Below, piece by piece: positions 53,146-61,975 of a stretch of DNA of 64,000 bases (positions are counted from its first letter, which is position 1; each line of letters opens with the position of its first letter). The position numbers and the translations under genes are program-made. The notes beneath the pieces were generated by a model. The model was not told the DNA's origin. It did not search any database and worked only from the letters and a program-made list of their open reading frames with translations. The DNA comes from Lates calcarifer (Eukaryota; Chordata; Actinopteri; Centropomidae), in contig NC_066845.1 in NCBI RefSeq assembly GCF_001640805.2, positions 20,462,307 through 20,526,306 on the forward strand. The letters run 5' to 3'.

Positions 53146-53543
53146 TTTATTTGCTGCCCTCCACAGCTTAACAACTACAGCGCTGGGAGTCTTCTCTTCT
53201 CTGGTGTGCTACAGGTCTGAACCAATAATTCCACACAGTCGTGAATTGGTACACAAATAGGTGATAAATTCTGACCTGCACTCTGCTACATCAACCACTA
53301 ATAAAGGAAAAAATAAACAAAGAGAGCTTATTTCTAAAATCTCCTGTCCTCCTCACTTTGACATTATGACCCACTGTGTCAGCTGATCTGATGGGAATTC
53401 ATATTACCTCTAACCAAGCACTATAAACTCCTCCACAGAGGTGAGGAAGGTGTGTTAAGCTCCCCCCGCTACACCTCGGCTTCTAATCCACCTTAAATGT
53501 CACCTTGAGAGAATCGCCAAGCCGTTCTCCCGAGTGTGGAAAA

Positions 53544-53555
53544 GGGGGGGGGGGG
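53544..53555 (+). repeat. Poly-G run (12)
   Basis: A G-run at the edge of the CpG-rich region; a similar one (11 G) is at 42724-42734. Confidence 0.9.
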
Positions 53556-54161
53556 AGTTGATGCTGACACTGTTAGTAAATATTCATTACACTTTGTTCT
53601 CGGTGAAAATGAAAAGCCACAGACTGCAGGAGTAACCTTATTTTGAAACTCTGAAGACTACTCAGATTGTGTCTGTGGCTTCAGGAGTTCTGTTATCACT
53701 GACCTGTATCATGTGTTATTGAAAGTTGAACCTCTGATTGGAATAGTGACAGCATTTCTGGTTGACGGGCAATGCCTCGTTAATACTAAGGGGACCCCCT
53801 TAAGGACCCCCCCCTAGGGTGTCCCCGGACTCCTCGCAGACCGTCGCTCGCCAGCCTGCAGGACCTGTTTATGAGACGTGAGGTCAACCTCCACCAGGTT
53901 GCTCCGCTCACTTTTTAAACCTCCATGGCACTGTCTGCCGCCGCTCCGCTCCGTCTCCCGGCGGAGGCACGCAACAAGAATCTCGGCGAGGAAAGAAAAT
54001 CAGCATGCAACACGACAACCATGCCTTTCCCCTGCAGTAAAGCATTTCCATAAGGTCACACTTACTCCTCAGCACCCCTGCACGCCTCTTATCAAACACA
54101 GTACAGGATAAAAGAAGAGGAAGAAGATGGGACTGGCAAGTGGGATGTAAAATAAATGTAC

Positions 54162-54248
54162 CTGTAACTCCACACTGTAGCCCTGGTAGAAGTGCGTCGG
54201 GAACACGGCCAGCTGATGTTGCACTTGGAGGGAAACTGTATAATCCAT
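54162..54248 (-). CDS. zmat4: zmat4 predicted exon 1: leader exon with in-frame 29-codon open frame
   Basis: On the minus strand an ATG at 54248 opens 29 codons without a stop (begins MDYTVSLQVQ, ends YQGYSVELQ). They end exactly at a CAG|GTACAT donor, with the last exon base at 54162. The exon closes on a codon boundary (phase 0), and the next exon begins in phase 0 at its own ATG, so splicing would give an uninterrupted reading frame. It lies just downstream of a GC box, a CCAAT box and a CpG-rich stretch, which supports it as the first exon of the gene to the left. The ATG context is weak (T at -3, G at +4). From family knowledge the canonical ZMAT4 protein starts at the exon 2 methionine, so this may be untranslated leader that happens to be open. 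The true 5' end of the exon is not visible, perhaps around 54260-54330. I see no known domain, signal peptide or membrane segment in the 29 residues. Exon: fairly likely; translation: uncertain. Confidence 0.42.
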
Positions 54249-54308
54249 TAACCAGAAGATGCTGAATAGCTACAGACAGAGCGGGAGACGCGTCTACTGT
54301 TGGCAGCA

Positions 54309-54325
54309 GTACTACACTGTAGTAC
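54309..54325. repeat. 17-nt palindrome at the zmat4 5' end
   Basis: GTACTACA and TGTAGTAC flank a single C. It lies between the GC box and predicted exon 1, probably at or near the transcription start. Confidence 0.9.
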
Positions 54326-54420
54326 AATCTGCCGCTGCTCTCCGCCCCGCTGCGCTCCCATTGGCCGCGCGGCGCTCATCAGCCGCGTCAATTCACTCGA
54401 GGCAGGGTGGGAAGTGGCAG
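54326..54420 (-). promoter_or_regulatory. zmat4: zmat4 core promoter candidate (CpG-rich, GC box, CCAAT box)
   Basis: This is the most CpG-dense stretch of the window. Read on the minus strand it has a CCAAT box at 54360-54364 flanked by GCGCGG, and a GGGGCGG GC box (Sp1 type) at 54342-54348. No convincing TATA box is present at the expected distance, which fits a CpG promoter. The spacing suggests transcription starts around 54260-54330, just upstream of predicted exon 1. A second CpG cluster at 53820-53990, inside the start of intron 1, may extend the island or hold an alternative start. That cluster includes a TTTAAAA word and a possible AAA|GTGAGC donor on the minus strand. Confidence 0.6.
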
Positions 54421-54545
54421 CCCGCATCAGCAAATATGTTCTGGTCTGAGCTAAAACCATTCATATATACAGAGAGGAGCCAGGACCGATGAGGAAAGAT
54501 TAGCTTTTTACTAAAGTTATGTCTTTTGTTATCTCCAGTATTGTC

Positions 54546-54546
<1 letters not shown>

Positions 54547-54600
<54 letters not shown>
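54547..54600 (+). repeat. (ATT)n microsatellite followed by (GTT)5
   Basis: About 18 ATT units, uninterrupted, then GTTGTTGTTGTTGTT at 54602-54617. It lies about 180 bases upstream of the CCAAT box of zmat4. Confidence 0.97.
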
Positions 54601-54877
54601 AGTTGTTGTTGTTGTTGTGAGCATCAGCAGTAGCAATAGCATGGTATTCATAGCCGGCACTTTAGAAAAGTATAGATATCTCCCTTTTCCCTTCACAATG
54701 GGCTTTTTCTAAAAATAAGTCTATATATATTAGATTTTACATGTAACCAAATTTCCAAAAGTGAAGTTACTGAAAACTGTCATCAGTTTCTCATTACGTA
54801 TTACTTCACTGATTATTCAGTAGAAAAAGTGAAGTATAAGTAGATAACAGTAGAAAAAGTTATGTATATACATACAC

Positions 54878-54907
54878 ATATATATGAACATATATGTTCA
54901 TATATAT
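54878..54907. repeat. Perfect 30-nt palindrome
   Basis: Centred on GAACATATATGTTC and extended by alternating AT on both sides, without any spacer. It could extrude as a cruciform. Confidence 0.95.
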
Positions 54908-54924
54908 TAACTTTTATTAAGTTA

Positions 54925-55245
54925 CCCAGAGGGCTGCAGTGGTTAGCACTGTCGCCTCACAGCAAGAAGGTTCCTTTTCTGTGTGGAGTTTGCATGTTCT
55001 CCCTGTGCCTGCGTGGGTTCTGTCCGGGTACTCCGGCTTCTTCCCACAGTCCAAATACATGCAAGTTAACTGGTGACTCTAAATTGTCCGTAGATGTGAT
55101 TTTGAGTGGGAATAGTTGTTTATCTATATATGTTGGCCCTGCAATGGACTGGTGATCCGTACAGGGTGTACCCAGGGTGTCGCCCAATGTCAGCTGGGAT
55201 AGGCTTCAGCCCCCCCGTGACCCTTGACAGATAGAAAATGATGGA
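54925..55245 (+). repeat. Teleost dispersed repeat family A, longest copy
   Basis: This starts with a tRNA-like head (GCAGTGGTTAGCACTGTCGC) in which the B-box part is lost, then GTGGAGTTTGCATGTTCTCC, GTACTCCGGCTTCTTCCCAC, GTGACTCTAAATTGTCCGTA, AATGTCAGCTGGGATAGGCT and an AATGATGGATTA tail. It has the same order as the 33.3 and 18.2 kb copies. Confidence 0.85.
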
Positions 55246-57514
55246 TTAATTATAACAAGCAGCTAGCTAGTAATTCCAAAATGGTCAAGGGTAAACTAGG
55301 AATTCAGGTGGTCTTGAGCTGCACATTCTGTGTTAGTCTGCACAGTACTGACCTTTCCACGACTCCTGGTGGTGCTGTACTGAACATGGGCACCTTAGCT
55401 ACAGTATCAGTCTTGCTAACATCATTTTAGAGACTCATTTCAGAAAGAGTTTTATAAGAAACCTAATAGGTGATATTTTTCAATTTGAATGTCTTTTTTG
55501 TCTTGTCTCGATGTGGGGACATCTTTCAGTTCAAGCACCAATAATGGAAGAAGCTTCAGCGATGTTAGTACGCCATTACTGAGCTTAGCACACACCCTCC
55601 AACTCTGAATAAACCTACACTACGACACTACGACTACACTAAGAACACACAACATGTAAATAAAACCATTTTGCAATTACTGGTGGTCGCATTTCTCCTC
55701 TTTTGGTAGACCAGCCACCACCTCCCACCTAAAGCCCCTGCGCCAAGCTAATGAATCAACCTGTCCTCTGAACCAAAGAGACCATTCTGCTGTCAACACA
55801 CCACAAGGTAAGATAATGACAATGTTGAGTATACAGCTTTTTGTGTTTCCCTCTAGTGCCCAAAAAATCTCTTATTGCTGATTCAAATTTACAGACTAAA
55901 AGAACACTAGAACGACTAAAGTGCTCCAGGTTGCTTAAACTACCAAATTCAAAGAAAAATACAGAGGACATGACCTCTGTCCTACAGCTACACAAGGTCC
56001 TAAGTAGTACTAGAAGTACTACTGCTGGTAGTAGCAGTAGTTGCTGTTGTAGTAATAGTGTAGAAAAAGAAGTAGTATAAGGAGCTGTAGTAATGGTACT
56101 ATTGAAAGATACTGTATTAGACATAGTATATTTAATGTTCAGTTACTTGCACTGCATAATTTTATATTCTGCTGATATTTGATAGATAAATATGCTCTAA
56201 AAGAAAATAAAACCAATCAGCTTCGGTGGCGTCTTCCCAAAATAAATCACTCCCTTGAGGGCAGACCTAACAAAATGACACCAAGAAACATTTGGTGTCA
56301 GTGGGGCCAGATCTCTCAGCTGATCATTTGGTGGTTACAAGTAATAACACATCAATATTATTTAAAGTCATCTGTCATGATGTAACAAAACAGGTTTGAA
56401 AGTTTTTCTAGCAAATGGGGACAAAAACTTTGCCACAAAACTCAGGGTTTCAACAAGTCATCCAGCCTACACCACAAAATAGCTCAAGCATTAAAGTTCA
56501 TTCTTGACTTTGGAAACAGTGGTTTGACAACTCAAGGTCAACTTTCAAGCTTTTTCCAGTTTAGAAAAAGGTCATTTGTGATGGTACTGAAAAGGTGATG
56601 AAAAATGATGTGGCTCCATTATTGGGACATCAGATCAGAAAAGTTCATTTCTTCCTTTTTAAGTTTATTGTGGAGGGCAGTGACAAATACTGAACTGATA
56701 CCGGTTCAAGGTCTTCACATGTTACAGTGCAGATGCACCTTATACCAACAAGACAGCATAGTTTGTCATGTGTTCAAAAAGCCATTAAATGACAGGTACA
56801 AAAGCATGCATGATCTACCACCTCTGTGGTTAAGGTCCAGTATGGTCAGGCAACTGCTACAGGATAAAGGAAAGAGGGTTTCATTAGTTGGCGACAAGTG
56901 AGACTTTATATTCAGTCTGATGTTCAGACAGAGGAATGACCAAAGTAACAATGTCTTTGGTTGTGTAAATGTGAGCTTACTGCTGCTACACTCCTCATCA
57001 GTGAGATAGTAATTCAGTTGCTGTAGCGTACAGTGGGAACAACTTACTAATTATGTTGCCCTAAGGCTTCAGGACTGTATTAGACTGTTGATGCTTGGTG
57101 TGCAGGAGGAGCAGCAGCTGTCATTCCACATAAACAGAATAAGTCAAGAGTTTGAAAAAGATACTGACAAGCTCCTAGAGATGGCCCCAGCACCTCCTCC
57201 TTCCAGGGCTGCTTCAGAATGTGGGTTGAGGTTTAAAGGTGGTGCATAGCTGCAGGGCAACATTTATGTGCAAATAGGGTCGGCGATGCAATTTGCAAAA
57301 TATCTCCACCGCTGATTATTTCAACTAGGTCAGAATATTAGGTCAGCACAGAATTGCATTTGATGGAAAGAGAGAGAGAAAAAAAAAAGCTAGAGTGGGC
57401 AAATGTCTTTCATCTGCCCTTGAGCGCAGTGCCCATGGTCCAGATGGTTGGACTGTCATGACAAGCTATGTTTGCAACAGGAAACATGTCACATCCTCGG
57501 GGGCTTCTGTGCAC

Positions 57515-57685
57515 CACATTTACATTTTCGGCATTTATCCAGAGAGTATTGCTGTTAGTGAGCAGGTAGGTGTTCAGTGGGGTACCTGACTGATAACTGA
57601 CGCGCCGGCTGCTGCACGGAATCAAACCTCTGACCTTCCAGTTGGGAACAGAGTCAGCCCTGCCACCAGGACACCCTGCTCCCTT
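57515..57685 (+). repeat. Fish repeat with CATTTACATTT..GGCATTT head
   Basis: CATTTACATTTTCGGCATTT and ATCCAGAGAG at the start, then GAATCAAACCTCTGACCTTC and GCCACCAGGACACCC. From memory this matches a common teleost dispersed repeat with a tRNA-like end. It is decayed. Confidence 0.55.
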
Positions 57686-57839
57686 TGGAGAAATGCTCTT
57701 TGATCACAGCTGCATGTTGGCCACTGAATGGAGCTGTTAGAAGAGAAAATGTGTCAGGGCCAGATGATCTATTTTTGTTCATTTGTAGATTTCTTTGCAT
57801 CTCATTACTCAGTACTTAGTGGTAGAATATATTCATGAT

Positions 57840-58110
57840 ATGCATTATGGAGGAGTGGTTGTAGCTGAGCGCTGAATATTAATTCTTCCATCTTTTACAT
57901 CGTTTCCAAAACCGGATTCCCACCTCTTTTATAGGCCTGGCATGTTAGCGGCATATTTGCATCAAATTGAATGTAGTTACAGTCTTTTAAAATGGTTTGT
58001 CATAGACTGCTGCACTTAGCAACAGAGGACATAAAAGGAAAGACTCCCGTTTAAATAAGAGCACTAACTCCCTGATATCTCACGAAGCATGAGCAGCAAA
58101 ATATAGGCCA
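57840..58110. promoter_or_regulatory. Candidate conserved non-coding stretch in the upstream flank
   Basis: This has no repeat signature, a perfect octamer ATTTGCAT near 57954, and GAATATTAATTC and TTGAATGTAG words. Enhancer-like texture only. Confidence 0.2.
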
Positions 58111-59518
58111 TTCCTAAAGGTTGTGGATTTATGGGTGAAATCCCTGCCTCCAGTAATAGAATACAATTTCACCAGGCTCCCTGAAGAAAGAAGCAGAAAT
58201 CATCTCTCCATAGACAATGGATTCTCACCAAGAGTTCAAACAAATGTGTTTTCAATGAGGTTATATTAGCACACACTAAACACAGCAGGCAGCTGCAATT
58301 AAGCTTCTCAAACCTGGCCCAGTTTGTCGAGGGGAGCCTCCGTGTCAGCCTGCTGCACACCTGCCTGTCTGTGGCTGGCACACTCTTTTGGCTTCGGTTT
58401 TGTCTCCTATTTTTCCAGTTTGAGCTGCCACACAAAGAGAGTGAATGTCACCATCAGTCAATCTCTGCCTTGTAGCCCGTAGCAACCAACCAACAACATG
58501 GGCATCAAACTGACTGTGACCGTGAACGCAGGAACAAAAGCCAGCCATCCTACTCATTATAGTTTATCTTTAAAACAAGCAACTGTTTTATTGGACCGAC
58601 AGTATGAGTAGAAGTGAAATATATACATTCACATGCTAATGGACAATGGGGGGGGCTTGTTGAGCTTTCATGACCACTGTAGCTTTGTGATGTAATGACA
58701 CCATAAGTAGCAAAAGCAGCTGCAGCATCAGAGGATAGTAATCACCACAGGAGGTTGCTTGTCAGGGAAACATAAGCATACTGTAGGTCATTATTTCTGG
58801 TGAAGACAGTCTCAAAGATCCTCTGCAGCATAGTGCCGTGCCATGCCATACTTAAAATTTCCACTCGTTTTGGCAGATGAACTGTGAAATTTGACAGCCA
58901 TCATGCCTAAATAGAGGAAAGGAGCGCTACCCACAGAAAAACAGACTCAGAGAGAGTCAGGGTTTGACTCAGAATTGGTCACTAGGAAGTGAAGGGCAGA
59001 GAGAACAATGAACACCCACTAACAAAATCCTTTGAGATGCAAATAACAAATGAACGTTCCAGCGCGCAAAACATTTTCAAGTCAAAACCTTTGTCAGTGC
59101 TAAAACTGATGTGTGTGTACACCTTCATGCACACACATACTCCTGCTGGACTGCAACCTGCTGTACTCATGTATCTGGAAAAAATGACGCCATATGTTAC
59201 ATCACACTCTGACTACAGATATCAACATAACTACATCATACTTACTATAACTTGCCACATATGGCACATCGACATCCATGGTTGCAATCCTAGAAACAGA
59301 AACGAGTGTGATCAGTGTAGATTCACTGCCTAAATGACAGAAAAGAAGCTTCATGAAATAAAACAGGCCTAAAACAGAGAATTCCCTCATAATGATAATG
59401 TTCGAGCTCAAGAGGAATCTGTCCTATCTAAGTTGAATTAGACCAAGTGATGTTATTGAGGTCTGGATAAAAACATCAGCCTGGTACTCTGATCTTAACT
59501 TAATATAAACACAAACAA

Positions 59519-59545
59519 ACACACACACACACACACACACACACA
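59519..59545 (+). repeat. (AC)n microsatellite
   Basis: A 27-base AC array. Confidence 0.95.
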
Positions 59546-59676
59546 TCTGCCAAAAAGCACAGAGAGGCCAGACAGAGGAGACAATAGGCCCTGGAGACTG
59601 GCATGACAACGGTGGAGATGACAGGTGAAATATGAGTTCCACTGATGCAGGGAGCAGGGGGATAAAGCAGCCGGGT

Positions 59677-59678
<2 letters not shown>

Positions 59679-59708
<30 letters not shown>

Positions 59709-59748
59709 ACTCTCTCTCTCTTACACACACACACACATACACACACAA
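59679..59748 (+). repeat. Compound (CT)n-(CA)n microsatellite
   Basis: CT units with two interruptions are followed by CA units with one interruption. The CT part is a pyrimidine tract. Confidence 0.95.
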
Positions 59749-60124
59749 TTTAGTTGCACTTCAGTCCTTCTTCTGGTTCTTTAGCTACAGTTTACATCCC
59801 CCTTTTAAAACATTTCCATCTCTTAGTGCTACTTCAACTGCTTCTTCATTCAAATTCAAGCCAGCAGTGCTGTTCAGTTTTAGCTTTGCCAGAAGGCAGC
59901 AATCCCACTGTGATTTCCTCAGAAATTGCATTTTGTAGTTACTTGCCAGTGCTGCTAAAATTTCATGCAAAAAATAGAATTTCCAAAATCACAAACTTTT
60001 TTATATCAGCAACTGAAGGTTAAACCTGAAGTTACCTCACTGCAGTAATTCCGTAATGTTGTTTCATAGTGCACCCCCTGACTGTACCCCTCTGCCACAG
60101 GACACCAATTACTTGACCAACTTC

Positions 60125-61090
60125 TAATAATAATAATAATAATAATAATAATACATTTTATCTATAAGCACCTTTCTGGTCACTCAACGACACTGTACAA
60201 TAAGCAATAAAACAATGGATAAAACTAACATACAGTGACATAACAAAACAATAGATAATATTAACATAAAAGAAAAGAAATGTAGGGTGGTGAGGTTGCA
60301 GTGAGAATGGTTAAAGTGAGTAAGCAATCTTAAACAGATGAGTTTTGAATCTGGATTTGAAAACAGGAAGAGAGTCGATGTTTCAACATTTTGAACAAGT
60401 TCATTTCCAACCCTGATCATTTTCTCTCCTGTAAAGACCACATAAGGTATACTGACATTAACCAAAAACTAGCTTTTAAAGAATAAAGGTGTTTCAGCAT
60501 AGATGCTAAAGCAGCTGCTAAAGCAGCTGACTGAGTCCAACACCACAACAAAAGGCACTTTAGTAAACAGGCGATTAGCAACAGAACATAAGAGAACATA
60601 ATGTGAATATTTAGTCAACACTGACACTGCATACATTACCATTATTACAATAAGAGGAAGTGTACCCCTTAGGAGAAATATAATGAACAGCAGAACCAAC
60701 AACAGCAGTTCTACAGGCTCTGCTCTGTCCCAACAGTTGAGGCAGAAGTCTATATTGGTTTGTATTATTATGACATGGAGTGATTCATGTTAACCAAGTC
60801 TGGATGGTCTCAGTTCAGTTTTCAGGTTTTGAGGATGGATAAACATCTGTTCACCTGAAACAGATCCAGAGATAAATTTGAATTCAACACAATGAGTCAA
60901 TGTAGTTTCGTTTTAAAATTTTATGACTTTACGCAAGAGTTGTGGAGACAGTGATCTACAGAGTTTAAACAGTCTCTTAGAAATGTTTGAGTTTGTTTGG
61001 TCAAATATGTTTTGTAAGTTGATGAGGAGTGTAGCAAGCACAGTATTTTGACATCAGAGGGTTCACAATCTAGTGCAACACGCCAGTGGC
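60125..61090 (+). repeat. Decayed fish interspersed repeat headed by (TAA)n
   Basis: The (TAA)n array at 60125-60152 leads to CATTTTATCTATAAGCACCT, then GATGAGTTTTGAATCTGGAT and AAAACAGGAAGAGAGTCGAT, and later AGTATTTTGA. The order matches a fish repeat I know from memory that starts with a TAA array and ATTTATAGGCGCC-like words. The class is uncertain and the 3' part is very diverged. Confidence 0.5.
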
Positions 61091-61889
61091 AGACACTAAC
61101 TTATTATTTTGAGGTACCTCAGGCCAAGTATTTCTAGGATTTGTTTCACACTTATATTCATTTGATAGCTTTAGTTACAGGTTACAGTGAAGGGTGATCA
61201 GCAAATAAAATATTACTAATGATACTTAAAGAGGGAAAAGGTTCCTACTGGTAAATTTAACTACACAATAAGAACAAGATTAACAACATTTCCCTGAAAA
61301 CTTTTCTTACCCCACAGTATACCCCATAAATTCACAGTATTTACCAAAAACATATACTGTAGTATAAATAATATAGTATAATTTATGCTTTCCTCTAAAA
61401 TGTTAGCACCTGTAGGAACCAGTGAGTATTTTATTGGTACTTGATTCATACAATGAAATTCAACTGTAGTTGCAGGCTGTGTAATTAGGGGTTCATCAAA
61501 AATATCTGAAAGGAAAAAAATGTGATTTGGGCAAAATTATGTGTATTTGCAGTCTGCATGTGCAATGATTAAATGTAATTTACATGAGGCAGGGCTGACT
61601 GGGTCATATTGGTTTTAGTAGTTGTTGTCCATAGTGTCCCTGAATATAACACATCACTACCATGGTCAACCCTCCCCTCTCCTAGGAATTATGTTTCTAT
61701 ACAACTACAACTGCAACATTCTCAAGGAAAGATTATTGTGACTGGATTAATATTTTCTATTAACATAATGAGATTAAGTCAATTAAAATTTACATTTAAT
61801 GTAGATGTTTGTTGTGTCACAAATAAACTGACCTATCAGTAAAAAGTCAGTAACGACTACAACATTATTACACTTTTTAAAATTACTTT

Positions 61890-61975
61890 TGGACAATCAC
61901 AGCAAGGTTAAGGTTAGAGAAAGATCATGGTCTGGTTTAATACAGAAAAAAAATTCAAACACAACATATTTATTT
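61890..61975 (+). repeat. Dispersed repeat family D, copy 2
   Basis: GGTTAAGGTTAGAGAAAGATC, CATGGTCTGGTTTAA, CAGAAAAA and TTCAAACACAACAT match 31235-31345 in order. Confidence 0.65.

Larger units (their letters stand above)
38732..54161 (-). other. zmat4: zmat4 intron 1 (15.4 kb)
   Basis: This is bounded by a GTACAT donor at 54161 and a ctccag acceptor next to 38731, and its existence depends on exon 1 being correct. It contains three copies of one teleost-type repeat family, three of another, mononucleotide runs, and the nested inverted repeat at 50.15-50.52 kb. No alternative exon was recognised. Confidence 0.6.
53760..54420. promoter_or_regulatory. CpG-island-like region around zmat4 exon 1
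   Basis: CG dinucleotides are frequent here (for example in the stretches near 53840, 53940, 54195, 54290 and 54350-54390) while they are rare in the AT-rich surroundings. The region spans the promoter, predicted exon 1 and the first 400 bases of intron 1. It is the only such cluster of this size in the window, which supports it as the 5' end of the gene. The left edge holds C- and G-rich runs (53795-53826) containing a GGGGAC / GTCCCC inverted pair. Confidence 0.6.

Noticed and set aside
53908..54327. 139-codon open frame on the minus strand across exon 1
   Set aside because: It is in another frame from the one that splices in phase to exon 2, and it reads through the donor at 54161. It is better explained by GC-rich promoter sequence.
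58169..58557. Overlapping open frames on the minus strand with Cys and Arg residues
   Set aside because: No zinc finger spacing or family motif, and no splice sites. Probably non-coding.
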